A stretch of 64,000 nt of DNA. Source: Euonymus europaeus (lineage: Eukaryota; Streptophyta; Magnoliopsida; Celastrales; Celastraceae). Made by a program: the position numbers and the translations under genes. Under the pieces are notes generated by a model, which was not told the origin of the DNA, did no database searches, and was given only the letters and a program-made list of their open reading frames with translations. The DNA lies in the NCBI GenBank assembly GCA_963580455.1, contig OY756968.1, positions 18,073,996 to 18,137,995 of the forward strand, given 5' to 3'. Below, piece after piece: positions 23,866-34,452 of the stretch (its first letter is position 1; each line of letters opens with the position of its first letter).

Positions 23866-24869
23866 GTTGTCTCGTTCTTATTCCATCTCTTTTCCAATGC
23901 CATCATATCCAAGCCTTGAAGTCGAATATTTAGTCTTTGATGTCTAATCTGTATACCATAAACTGTTTATTTGGACTCTTAAATAAGTTTTTTTGCATTA
24001 GTGGTTAACTCTGATCAAGATCACAAATACAGCGTTCCTTGTTCCACAAGGCATGGAGAACTGGGGAAGGGATTATTTGACTTCTTTCGAAACTTGATCA
24101 TGTTTTGCTTAGCTCAAGAAAGAATTGAACAGGATAATTTTCAAAGAAAGCTCCTTGTTAGCTTAGGCATTTCTTTTGCAATAATAGAACATAATAAAGG
24201 AATATTCACTGTTTCTAATTTAAGTAGAACCATCCTATGCCTAAGTCATGCTAGTTCCGAAAAATCATAGCAGCAGCAGCAGCAGCTCGAATTGCAGCCT
24301 TGCATCTAGTTAATTAACTCCATATATACTTCATTTTCAGATGTTCAAATGAGACACCCTCCGAACATACAAAAGAAATTGCTTATATATCTTTGAAAGT
24401 TTTATATGATTTTGACAGAATAAACGAACATTTATCATGTCTAATTAAGCTGAAAGTGCCTGTGTCAAAGATGCTTGATCTGATGTCCTGATCTTCTTTT
24501 GAATACTTCTAGAAATAGTTCTGTGACTCAAATTAATTAGCATAAAACGTACATATAATTAGCTTCTCCATCACCATAAGTCTGATATTTGATTAAGAAA
24601 TTACGAAAAAAATACTCAATCCGAGAATATTCTTCAAATCATCGATAGTCGGGATGGGCTTGTCACCTGTTAAAGCGACCAAAAGAGTTTCTTTCACCAA
24701 CATATCTGCTTAGACAATTAGATAGAAAAAAATGTCGTTGGAACGATACTCAAATATGAAGATTGGCATACTGTTTACTCCTACCTTCATTTTAAACTTT
24801 AAAACTGTAAAAAGTGATGATGATGTCTACAAATCATTTGAAATGGATTATGAATACTGAAAAATTCTA
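23866..24869 (+). other. 3' untranslated region and downstream spacer
   Basis: Directly after the CPSF73-I stop. A near-canonical signal AAATAAG lies about 110 bp downstream (near 23980) and fits a plant poly(A) region. An open stretch at 24001-24270 has no recognisable domain and I do not call it a gene. An AGC microsatellite sits at 24269-24286. The remainder is AT-rich with nothing identifiable. Confidence 0.5.
24269..24286. repeat. (AGC)6 microsatellite
   Basis: Six uninterrupted AGC units downstream of CPSF73-I. Confidence 0.9.
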
Positions 24870-25869
24870 GAATCTTTCCCAACACGTTAGAAAACGTAAT
24901 ATGGAAATTGTGGAAAAATAACAAAAATAAGAACACTATAGATTTAACGATGAAACCCTGACTGAGAGAAAACCTCGAGTCTATAAGCGACCAATATTTC
25001 AAAGTAATCCACTATAGGAGAAAAAACTTACAACCTATCGTTACCTATGAGTCGATTGTACAACATGACTCAGCGTATGATTTGAACCAAATCAACACTC
25101 CAATGATGATTTGACCTCACTCTTGACACTTTCAAGAGACTTTACTGTGGATGTAAGATTCAGGTAACTTCAAGTAACCATATTAGGTTACACCAAACAT
25201 GCAAAACCTTGTTCTTCTTCTTTCTCAACAAGATTAGACTTGAGAAGTATGAACGAACAACACTCAATCAAAAAACACACATTCTCTCTTGATTAATACA
25301 GACATGACACGCTCACATATCACTCAGAGGGAATGAAAAAACAAAACACTCGAAGCTCTCAAATACACAACCTCTCAAAATCACAATTTCACTCTCAAAG
25401 CTTCGACAGTTTCAGCTCTAAAGTTTTTTTATATAGTCATCCGATCCTCCATAAATTGAGATGGATGTTGATCATGTTTATCTCCCACAGATAATGGAAA
25501 ACATGGATTAAATTAAGACTTTTATCCCAACAAAAAGAGTTAAAATAATATTAATCACAATTCAAAGTACTTAACTCTTATCCAACAGTTATCCCATAAA
25601 GATTCCATTTTAATCTCAATTACCTGGGTTGTTTATAGAACAAGAGATCAACTTACTCAACCACCTGAGGATTATCTTTTGATTAGAATAAAATCTGGAT
25701 CAATTAAATGACAAAAATCATGTACTAGAATCCTTGTACACATAGACTTCTACACCTAATCAAATACTAATCAGTTCAGGTAACCTGAAGGCTATATGGT
25801 AAGCTTACATGCAGTTACATTCAACCTTATCACACAAGTGTCACTAAGCTTAGGATATGTATCCTAACA
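24870..25869 (-). repeat. LTR of a minus-strand Sirevirus-like copia element (left edge approximate)
   Basis: On the minus strand the LTR starts TGTTAGGATACATATCC at 25869, immediately after a purine tract. It runs leftward through text typical of such LTRs, including 'CTCCTATAGTGG' and 'GACTCGAGGTTTTC' blocks. The inner end is not sharply visible, so 24870 is a guess. The element body lies to the right, so this is its 3' LTR. Confidence 0.65.
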
Positions 25870-26019
25870 ATCTTCCCTTTGATACTTGTGTGATAAAAAA
25901 CACTCATTTGCACCTGTCATAACTAGAACCTAGAGTTTTGAAAAACTCTCCCCCTCAACACAAAGCCTATAATTCATTGGATAAGCTCCCCCTTAAGCAA
26001 TTACTATTTCCCCCTCAGA
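25870..26019 (-). promoter_or_regulatory. Four polypurine-tract-like motifs before the minus-strand 3' LTR
   Basis: Read on the minus strand: GAGGGGGAAAT (26006-26019), AAGGGGGAGCT (25984-25997), GAGGGGGAGAG (25945-25958), and CAAAGGGAAGAT (25870-25881), the last touching the LTR start. Multiple such motifs are a Sirevirus hallmark. Confidence 0.7.
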
Positions 26020-26432
26020 GAATGCATCTAACACAATGTATCATCCTACACTAAAAGACAAAATGGCATAAACAGGCATAAGATAAAAATAATCAATCAG
26101 TAACCCATCATGCTCAGAGCAGTGCACATATAGACCAAATAAAACACATCAAAATATAACCACATCATCAAAGTAAGAGTATTCCAAGACAACAAGACAA
26201 ATATAATCAAAATAGTGCTATCAATATCAACAGATAACAAAGCAGTTCGCAATTCAAATAATAAACTAGTTCATAATCATCCATAACAAAACTAAAAATC
26301 AGCAACAAACCAGAACTATTATAGAACCAAACATCATTATTAACCAGAAATAAACATCCAAAAAAACTAAAACCAATGTTCTAGAAAGCAGCACAAAAGT
26401 CTTCTCCCCTTTGTTTTTGAACAAAACAAGTA
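26020..26432 (-). other. Sirevirus-like 3' untranslated segment
   Basis: AT-rich, A-rich on the plus strand. No ORF is supported. It lies between the env-like remnant and the purine tracts. Confidence 0.5.
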
Positions 26433-27660
26433 TCAATGAGGCCTAGCACACATCTTGAAACTATTCAGAATTTCATCACATTCCACTATCCCCTTTTGCA
26501 TGGTCTCCATACAGCTATCAATGCCAATGTGATGAATACTCTCTCTCTCAATGTCATTGTCAACACGCTCCATAAGATAATCTAGATTGGATGTGAGCAG
26601 ATGCTTGGCATTAGACAACTCGTTAAGCCTAGAAGAGACAGTGTCATGAACATCTTCAATGGAAGCTTTAGCTTTAACCAAAATTTGTGCAGACAGAATC
26701 TCCATGACTCAAGTGCGTTTTGCCACTTGGTCTGACAATTTAGACACCTAAGCTGTCAAGGCAGTGAGTTGGACAAACACATTCAAGGTTATAGGAGCTA
26801 GAGGGGAAGTAACTTGGACAACAGGTGAAGAACTATAAGCTTTGGTAGTATTAGGAAGCTTGGAAGATGAAGAACCAGACTCGAGTTTAAGATCAGACAG
26901 AGGAATATCAACATCAACACATCAATAGACTTGGCCATTTGAAATTGACTATGTACCCTAGTTTGAGCAGAGATAGGAGGCCTAAAAGATTGACAATCAA
27001 AAGAAATTTGAACACCTTTGAAATTAAATTTTCTTGGTCAAAATTACACCATATGGAAGCTTGAAAGGGCGATTCCTATAGATCTTTACAGACATGATAT
27101 GATTGAATATCAAAGGAGGCAGACAAATAGATTTTCCAATGATGATTGTATGAAGCACTCGACAATATCTTTCAATTAAGTAATTAACTCTCTATGGTGT
27201 TCAGTTGCGAAGACAATGGAGCATGCAAACATATTTAGAAGCATATGAAAAGACTTAAGATACTTATAAGATAGTTTATCATTAACAAGCTCAAAATCCC
27301 CCATACTCAAATATTGATGAATGTCAGTCAGTGGTGGTTCAGTGGGTAAATCAAGGATGTTAAAGTCAGAGTAACAAGAAGTGGAATATCCAGAATTTCA
27401 GAAATTGTGACATTTGAGAAAGGATGAAACCAGTGATTAACCCTAACTCTTCATCTTCAATCTCCATAATAGATAGGTTTGCATAAAATTCCCTAACTAG
27501 AATAGGGCAAGCAGTACTTGAAAGGGTAGTAATAGGATTTCAAGAACGTGAAATGAACGCATGAGAAATATCAGGATCAACTCAAAAAATAAAAACTTCT
27601 TCTTAGTGTTGAGAGCCCTTGACACAAAATTGCTAAAGTAAATAGCTTCAGCGTCAGGAC
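26433..27660 (-). pseudogene. Sirevirus env-like / 'putative plant transposon protein' ORF, broken
   Basis: Read right to left, fragments in shifting frames spell the plant transposon-protein pattern: 'AEAIYFSNFVSRALN', 'DISHAFISRS', 'CPILVREFYANLSI', 'VTISEILDIPLL'-like text, 'RYCRVLHTIIIGKS', 'RPFKLPYGVILTKK'. The left part (26433-26705) is open for 90 residues and is Glu/Leu-rich, probably coiled coil. This ORF lies between pol and the 3' LTR in many Sireviruses and is often called env-like. Its function is not established. Stops and frameshifts show it is dead here. Confidence 0.65.
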
Positions 27661-27700
27661 TAGAATAATTCAGCACTAGAGTTCAGGACTAGAATAATTC
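27654..27700. repeat. 18-bp direct repeat
   Basis: TCAGGACTAGAATAATTC occurs at 27654-27671 and again at 27683-27700. It lies just where the minus-strand env-like text ends and the plus-strand RT fragment begins, so it may mark the rearrangement junction. Confidence 0.75.
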
Positions 27701-27729
27701 TGATTGTTGTTGCATGTTTTCTCAAAATT

Positions 27730-28205
27730 AAGATTTATCAGAAGGATGAAAATAGTGCTTTTTTGAATGATATTTTACTAGAAGAGGGGCTTATGTAACA
27801 CAACCCAAAGGGTTTGTTAATCATGTACATCCTGATTATATGTATAAATTGCAAAGGCACTCTATGGATTGAAATAAGCATCACGTGCTTGGTATGAGCA
27901 ATTAACTTCATTCCTTATTAAATTTGGTTTTAAAAGAAGACGTGCAAATTCTACTTTGTTTGTCAAGTTTGATAGTCTGAATGTACTTATTGCTAATTAT
28001 GATTTATGTGGATGATATTGTGTTTGGTTCTACTTCTGATGTGATGACAAGTGAGCTTGATGCTTTAATGACTAGTGAATTTGAAATGAACATGATAGAA
28101 GAACTTAAATTTGTTCTTGGCTTACAAGTGAAGCAATCTAATGATGGGATATTTATTTCTCAATCAAAATATGTTAAGAATCTTGTAAAGAAATTTGGGC
28201 CTTGA
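27730..28205 (+). pseudogene. Copia reverse transcriptase fragment, opposite orientation to flanks
   Basis: Plus-strand translation gives copia RT pieces in order: an 'AFLNGILLEEGLM'-like start in broken frame, 'PKGFVNHVHPDYMYKLQ', then an open stretch 27981-28205 with intact YVDDIVFGS, 'SEFEMNMIEELKFVLGLQVKQ' (split here) and 'SQSKYVKNLVKKFG'. The type is Sirevirus-like, but it faces the opposite way to the LTR and env-like remnant on its left. It therefore comes from an inversion or from a second element. Confidence 0.8.
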
Positions 28206-28455
28206 ACTCCCTATTGTCAATGATTGCAACTACAAGTCTAACAACACTTTGAACATGTAAATTCAAGCCATACATCAGATATAGGTGCCAGTGATTTTTT
28301 TCCTGCTTTTTTGGACTAGACACATCACTAGTTTGTGTGCTTGAAATGGGCACTTGAACACTTCCACCATCACTTAATTCTAGTGGGATTTCCACTTCCA
28401 AACCATCTAAACTAGAGTTAGTTTCAGATAAGGACTGGGAATGAGAGCTAGACAT
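28206..28455 (-). pseudogene. Unrecognised minus-strand ORF start, possibly BED-finger hAT N-terminus
   Basis: A minus-strand ATG at 28453-28455 opens MSSSHSQSLSETNSSLDG followed by Ser- and acid-rich text and PKKQEK. In a shifted frame the sequence then reads 'PISDVWLEF' and 'CSKCC', which faintly resembles a BED zinc finger of hAT transposases. The resemblance is weak and the frame is broken. I do not assign a function. Confidence 0.25.
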
Positions 28456-28783
28456 CTACACATAACACAATACATGACAATAATTAAAGACATCAGTACA
28501 ATTGACAATTAGCAACACAATGATCTTAAATCTTAATAATAAACAACTGGAAAATTGATCAAGTATTCAAGTGATAACACAATACAACACAATATTTGAA
28601 GACATCAATACGACAAAGATATGAACGTGTATTGGCTCGAACTCTGTTCTAACCTAAGGCCACAGACCCACAAGCAGCTAATAACATAAATGCAATATTC
28701 TTTGAGAAATTTAAAGTTTATTGCTTTCCCTTTCCTTTCACAATTTTGTAATTTACAATTACAGGGCATATGGGCTGTAGCCC
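28456..28783. other. Spacer left of hAT element
   Basis: AT-rich with no coding support. Its last eight bases TGTAGCCC (28776-28783) are the left target-site duplication of the hAT transposon. Confidence 0.6.
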
Positions 28784-28798
28784 CAGAGACGGAGCCAC
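28784..28798 (+). repeat. Left terminal inverted repeat of hAT
   Basis: CAGAGACGGAGCCAC. Pairs with 32384-32398 with two mismatches. This is the common plant hAT end 'CAGGGACGGAGCC'. Confidence 0.92.
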
Positions 28799-28961
28799 AG
28801 TAGGACCAGGGGGGCCGTGGTCCCCCTAAATTTTTTTTTAAAAAAATAAAAAATTAGATATATTATTAAATTCAAGAAATTGGAAACCTAAGTCCACTAA
28901 AGTGCTAAACATCAGAGAAGTAAAAACGTGGAAAAGAAAGTTACGAAACTATGGAAGCACC

Positions 28962-29035
28962 GAAGCAGTGAAGCGCCGCCACCTCCCACCAGTCACCAGA
29001 AGCAGTGAAGCACCGCCACCTCCCACCGGTCACGG
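28962..29035. repeat. 37-bp tandem duplication in hAT 5' region
   Basis: Two adjacent copies (28962-28998 and 28999-29035) beginning GAAGCAGTGAAGC and including GCCACCTCCCACC. The shared part differs at only two positions. Confidence 0.85.
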
Positions 29036-29397
29036 GTAATTGTTTCTTTCTTTCCAATTTTAGTGCCATGGTGTTCCGATTTTAGTGAAAATTCTCAAGA
29101 ATTTGATTGGGTATTTGGGTAATGGTCCTATTGAATTTGATTTTGATTTTAGGCTTTAGGGAACTCTGTTTTCTTTAGCATGATTGGGTATTTGGGTGGT
29201 TCACTGGTTCTGATTGTATACTAGTTGGCATGATTGATGATTGATGATTGGGTATTTCACTATTTCAGTCTACTGTATTTGGGTGGTTCATGGTTGTATA
29301 ATTGTATTGGGGCTCTTGTATTTGGTTAGCCTTGCTTAATTGCTTATCCTTATTTTTACCAATTTTTGTGCAGTGAACTACTGAACTGAACGAGTAA

Positions 29398-31862
29398 ATG
29401 GGGAAATCATCAACTATAGATCAATATTTCAAGAGAAAACATGCTAGTTGTTCACAAGATGATATGATTGATGATGCACCAACAACACCTATCATTGAAG
29501 CCCCAATATTTGAGAATCCTCCAATAGGACCATCAAAATTTCAGAAGATTGGAAGCAATGAGATTGACATCAGTGCCTTGGAGCGTGATCCTGGATTGCG
29601 CAAGCAAATATGTGATTATCATGTCAATGAACGTGATCAGATTCGGCGTGCCTATATTAGGCTTGGTCCATACCAACCTATGCTGAAAAGTTACCCAAAA
29701 TCTGGACCACCAAATCATCTTCGTAGATTTCAATCGGCATGGTTTAAGGTATATCCTTCATGGTTAGAATATTCTCCTAGCATAGACGCAGCTTTTTGCT
29801 TGCCATGCTTTCTTTTCAATAATCCATCTAGCTCTAGATATTGTGGGAACAATGTATTTACTGTTGCGGGGTTTAATAACTGGAAGAAAGTGAAAGATGG
29901 GAAGAATTCTGCTTTTCTGAATCATGAAGGAAAAAATGTTGATTCTATTCACAAGCATGTTGAGAGGTCATGTGAGGATTTGATGAATCAATCTCAACAT
30001 ATCCAAAGAGTGGTTGGAGATTTTACTTCTGAACAAATTAAAAGCAATCAATTTAGAGTGAAGGTGTCAATTGATATAGTTCGATGGCTTGCATTTCAAG
30101 GTTGTGCTTTCGAGGTTGTGATGAAAGCCTAACCTCTAGCAATCGTGAAAATTTTCTTGAGATGTTAAGCTTTCTAAGTTCATATAATGAAAAGGTCGCT
30201 GAAGTTGTAGACAAAGCACCTAAGAATGCCTCTTACACATCACCGATGACACAAAAAGAAATTTTACAAGTGTTCTCAATTAGAGTGAAAAATGCAATTC
30301 GCAAAGAAATTGGAGATGCCAAATATTGTGTAATTGTGGATGAAGCTCGAGATGAATCTAAGAAGGAGCAAATGTCTATAGTTTTGAGATTTGTAGATGG
30401 AGATGGTTTTTTGCGAGAACGTTTTTTTGGACTTGTTCATGTCTCTGATACTAAATCATTGACTTTGAAACATGCTTTATATTCTGTATTATCTCATCAC
30501 AACTTGGATATTCAGAACATTCGAGGTCAAGGGTATGATGGTGCATCTAATATGCGGGGTGAGTTTAATGGATTGCAATCTTTGATTTTAAATGATTGTC
30601 CATATGCTTACTATGTTCATTGTTTTGCACATCGCTTGCAATTGGCATTGGTGGCATCATCGAAAGAAGTAGTCTTCATAAATCAATTCTTTGTTAAATT
30701 GGTTTCTATTGTCAATATTGTTGGTGCTTCATGTAAGTGACATGATGAATTGCAAGCTGCTCAAGCTAGTGACATTGCCTATATGATTTCCATGAGTGAC
30801 CATGAGACTGGAAAATGGCTGAATCAAATTGGTACTTTACAAAGGGCAGGAGATACTCGTTGGAGTTCTCATTATAGATCTATTTGTAGCTTGTTAAAAT
30901 TATTCAGTGCAACTTGTCAGGTTTTACTTACCATTATTGATGATAAATCCGCAACTTCTTCACAAAGAGGAGATGCAGATTCAGCTTATGAGTCATTGAT
31001 TTCATTTGAATTTGTTTTCACATTGCATCTTATTAAATCAATCATGGAACACACTGATTTTCTTTGTCAAGCTTTGCAACGTCAGGCTCAAGATATTGTA
31101 AATGCCATGCAACTTGTTTCATCAACTAAAGCACTTCTTCAAAAATTCAGAGATGATAAGTGGAATGGTTTACTTGTTGAAGTGAAATCTTTCTGTGAAG
31201 TAAGAAACATAGATGTCCCGGATATGGGTGCTAGATATATTGCTAGAAAAGGTCGAGCTCGTCATCTAGAAGATGATATCACAATTAAGCAACATTATCA
31301 AAGAAATTTTTTCTATGAAGCAATAGATTCTCAACTCCAAGAATTAAATAGTCGATTTAGTGAGCAAGCTATGGAGTTGCTGATTCTTAGCTCTGCTTTA
31401 AATCCTCAAGATTGTTCAACCTCATTTAGAATTGATGATATTTGTTTGTTGGTTGACAAGTTTTATCCTCAAGACTTTTCAGAGTTTGATAGGTTGGAAT
31501 TCAGAATTCAACTTCAACATTATGAGTACAATGTTGTTCTTCTTCCAGAGTACAAAAGTTTGTCAACTATTTTAGAACTCTGTCAATGGTTGATAAAAAC
31601 CAAAAGATCTCAAACGTATCATCTTGTTTATAGAGTGATTACTCTTGTGCTCACTCTTCCGGTTTCTACAGCAACAACATAAAGGTCATTCTCTGCCATG
31701 AATATAGTGAAAACTAGACTTCGAAATAAAATGGATGATGGTTTTCTTGAAGACTCTTTGATTGTGTACATCGAAAGGGAAATTGCCAAGAATATTAGTA
31801 CAACTATACTTATGGAAGACTTTCGCGACTTGAAAGGGTCGAGTTCCACTTTAATTGATGCA
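29398..31862 (+). pseudogene. hAT transposase (TTF-type zinc finger, DUF4371-like, hAT dimerisation), inactivated
   Basis: Starts at ATG 29398 (MGKSSTIDQYFKRK). The TTF-type zinc-finger part around residues 100-190 shows 'RRFQSAWFKVYPSWLEYS' and 'AAFCLPCFLF'. A one-base frameshift near 30103 moves the text to another frame ('FRGCDESL'), which continues through a DUF4371-like core ('DEARDESKKEQMSIVLRF', 'IRGQGYDGASNMRG', 'VHCFAHRLQLAL'). A TGA at 30738 interrupts just after 'GASCK'. The C-terminal half follows from 30741. The dimerisation motif ('YRVITLVLTLPVSTATT', stop TAA at 31680, 'RSFSAMNIVKTRLRNKMDD') is cut by a nonsense codon where a Glu is normal. One frameshift plus two stops make it inactive, but it is otherwise long and recent-looking. 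Confidence 0.92.
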
Positions 31863-32383
31863 GGTAATGTTTTTTTGAGTTTTTTCATGTGTTGTAGTTA
31901 TTTCTTAAGCTTTGTGCTTGTCATTTATTGACTTGTTATTTCTCATATCAGAATCAAAATCAGCATTTGTTTTTGGAGTTGCCATGCAATACAAGAGTCT
32001 TCCTTCAGCTAGTTGCTTCTTAATGCTTGCCTTCCTTTTGTCAAAATAGCATTGCAATGCCTATACTTTCTGCCAATCAAGAATGGAGCATTGTTGTACT
32101 TTCTTCCAATGTATAATTCTGGATTTATGATTATTTTGAATTTCTTTCATCCTTTGAACATTGTAGTTTCAGTCCTTAAGTTACTGCTAAAGTTCATTAG
32201 ATATGTTCTTTGTAATTTTGTAAACTCCATTTTTTTTTGGTCACACTGAAATAGTTGCAGGCTTGGAACTCTCATATTTTTTAGCATATTTTCTGCCACT
32301 TTGATAAATAATAGCAAAAAAAAATTTCGGGGGCGATGCCCCCGAACCCCCACCAACTTATCGGCCCCCCCCAATGTGAGCTC

Positions 32384-32398
32384 CTGGCTCCGTCCCTG
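32384..32398 (-). repeat. Right terminal inverted repeat of hAT
   Basis: CTGGCTCCGTCCCTG, inverted partner of 28784-28798, followed by the target duplication TGTAGCCC. Confidence 0.92.
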
Positions 32399-32406
32399 TG
32401 TAGCCC

Positions 32407-32610
32407 ATATGTGATACATATATAGAATATGACAATATAGAAACCAATAATCAATTAGAAGGAGAAGCTCGGAAATCTCCAATTGGAATACCTGTTCTTG
32501 TAAACTCCTAACAGCTCGTCCAATCGTCCTTGGCAAGTTGGCATCCTCGCAAATTGCAGTCACAAGTAGCACTATTGCAGATCTTAGAAGTACACAGGTT
32601 GATCGATGGC
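32407..32610. other. Host spacer between hAT and MITE
   Basis: Unique-looking sequence open in more than one frame on both strands. One minus-strand reading contains 'ICEDANLPRTIGRAVRSLQEQ' (split from a longer frame) and ends at a GTATTC that could be a splice donor. I do not recognise it. It may be an old exon interrupted by the neighbouring insertions, or chance. Confidence 0.3.
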
Positions 32611-32620
32611 AATCTAGTCT

Positions 32621-33160
32621 ACGGGTGTCCAAATTCAATTTGCAACCAAGGAATCGATCCGAACCGTGGCTATTTGGTTTTGGATTTTTGGTTAATCGTT
32701 TCGGATTCGGTTATGAATTTAAAGATTTTTCAAATATTTTTTTGGATTTGGTTTTGGATTTAACCAAAAAAAGCAAATCAATTTTTATCGTGTTTTATAT
32801 ATTTACTTATTTAGATAATTAAGGCTAAAAAATTAAAGAATTAGGCCAAAATTCAATTTTTAATTTATCCATTAAGGCTTAAAATAGCATCTCCTCCCCT
32901 ACTTTTTTCCTCCCTCACTATTTCACTCACTTGATTGGAAATAACATTATTTATGTATTTGTATTATTTTAACTTTTGGATTTCTAATAGTTTTAGTCCT
33001 CTAATTATCCTTAATTTTTTTTAATCATATTAGATTGATGAAATATTTTTTAATTGTCAAAACCAAAATCCGATCTGAAAAATGTCATTACCGAATCAAT
33101 TCGGACATTTCGATTTCGATTTCGATTAAAAACCGAACCGAAAATTAAACGGACACCCAT
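32621..33160. mobile_element. Non-autonomous TIR element (MITE-like), 540 bp
   Basis: Starts ACGGGTGTCC and ends GGACACCCAT, giving short inverted ends (GGGTGTCC core). It is flanked by a perfect 10-bp direct repeat AATCTAGTCT (32611-32620 and 33161-33170). A 10-bp duplication suits Mutator-like elements. Subterminal parts carry repeated 'CGGTTCGG / TTTGGTTTTGG' text, also in inverted arrangement. No coding capacity. Confidence 0.85.
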
Positions 33161-33170
33161 AATCTAGTCT

Positions 33171-33549
33171 CATTGTCTCATACTCTCACACTCGCATAGG
33201 CAAACGACAGAACTGTAGAAAGCACACACCACAAAGGTAGGGTTTTTCACTTTTTCATTTTCTCATTTGAGAATTTTGACTCATTTTTTATTTCTATTTA
33301 ACTATTTTGATATAGTAAACTAAATAACTATTGTTTGGTAAAGAGTATGACTCACAAAATATAAGTTGGTGTATAAGCTATTTTAAGCTATCTACGTGTT
33401 TAATATTGTTCATAAAGTAAAAACTGTCAAATGACTAATAAAGATATTTGAAGAAATTTAATAATAATACACAACAAATAAGTTTGAAATTAAATAATAT
33501 AAATTAATTAACATTATTTTTATTTATATCGATAAGAACTTTGAGTAAC
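33171..33549. other. AT-rich spacer, no gene
   Basis: Nothing coding recognised. The first 70 bp would have been contiguous with 32407-32610 before the MITE inserted. Confidence 0.5.
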
Positions 33550-33649
33550 ATAACTTTTAGCATTATTTTTATTACAGCAGCGTTTTATATCCCAAGGCTT
33601 AAGATCCCAGGTATCCCATTCTGATGTGGTAAGCTGATTGGGATTGTGT

Positions 33650-33778
33650 AATACACATATACACTTTCCCTCTCACACACATATACACTCTCTCTCACAT
33701 TCTCACATTCTCACATACTCTCTCTCTCACACACATGGTTTCTCTTTCTCTCTCTCTCACATCGTTTCTCTCTCCACT
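33650..33778. repeat. CT/CA-rich low-complexity tract
   Basis: Alternating CTCTCT and CACACA runs. The His/Ser-rich reading frame over it is an artefact of composition. Confidence 0.8.
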
Positions 33779-34452
33779 TTAACGGCATCTTCGCCGTCCG
33801 ACCAGCGTTCCGGCCGCCGCTAGTCTCAAAAGAATCGCCACTTCCGATAGACCAAAGCCCAGTCAAAGATCGGTCCTTAAAACCATTGTAGCGGTTAGAA
33901 AATCACCAAGAACGAAGATATCATCTACCACTTCAATCGCCAGATCTGGTTGTTTCCGGCAACGTTTCGACAATCCGACACCACATACGTGTTCTCGGAA
34001 TAGAGGAGCACCAGATCCATCAAAGTTTTGGCCAAAACACCACCGAGAAATTTTTGACCCGGTTATGCTTTCATTTTTGTATTTTTTCATCTTCATTCTT
34101 CATTTGTATTCTACTGATATTCAAACTTCTGTCAAACGGAGGTTTTTGTATGTATTGGTTCAAAGAAATGTATTGATTTGAGACAAACGGGTTGCTGTAT
34201 GTTTATTTGAATGTGTTGTGTGTTATTCCATTGTAAACCTGAAATATATATTGATTTGAGACAACTGGGTTCATGGTGTATGTTTATTTCATTGTGTTGT
34301 GTATTATTCCATTGTAATTCAGAATTTATTTATATCCATAATTCATTATAATCCAAAATTCGTTTCAAAAATAATGGAATAAATAACCTCAGATATCATA
34401 ATTTTATAAAAACAATGAATTTCATTGTTTTTATTGTGGGTATGTTGATATG

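Larger units (their letters stand above)
28784..32398 (+). mobile_element. hAT DNA transposon with transposase remnant
   Basis: A 3,615-bp element. Terminal inverted repeats CAGAGACGGAGCCAC (28784-28798) and CTGGCTCCGTCCCTG (32384-32398) match in 13 of 15 positions, with a G/A-rich versus C/T-rich subterminal pattern. It is flanked by a perfect 8-bp duplication TGTAGCCC (28776-28783 and 32399-32406), as hAT elements require. Inside is a TTF-zinc-finger/hAT-dimerisation transposase with disabling mutations. Joining the flanks across the element gives a perfect palindrome at the target. Confidence 0.95.

Noticed and set aside
24001..24270. 89-aa ORF downstream of CPSF73-I
   Set aside because: No domain, no promoter evidence, and it lies in the likely 3' end region.
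33638..33823. His/Ser/Thr-rich ORF
   Set aside because: Pure CT/CA low-complexity composition with no domain.
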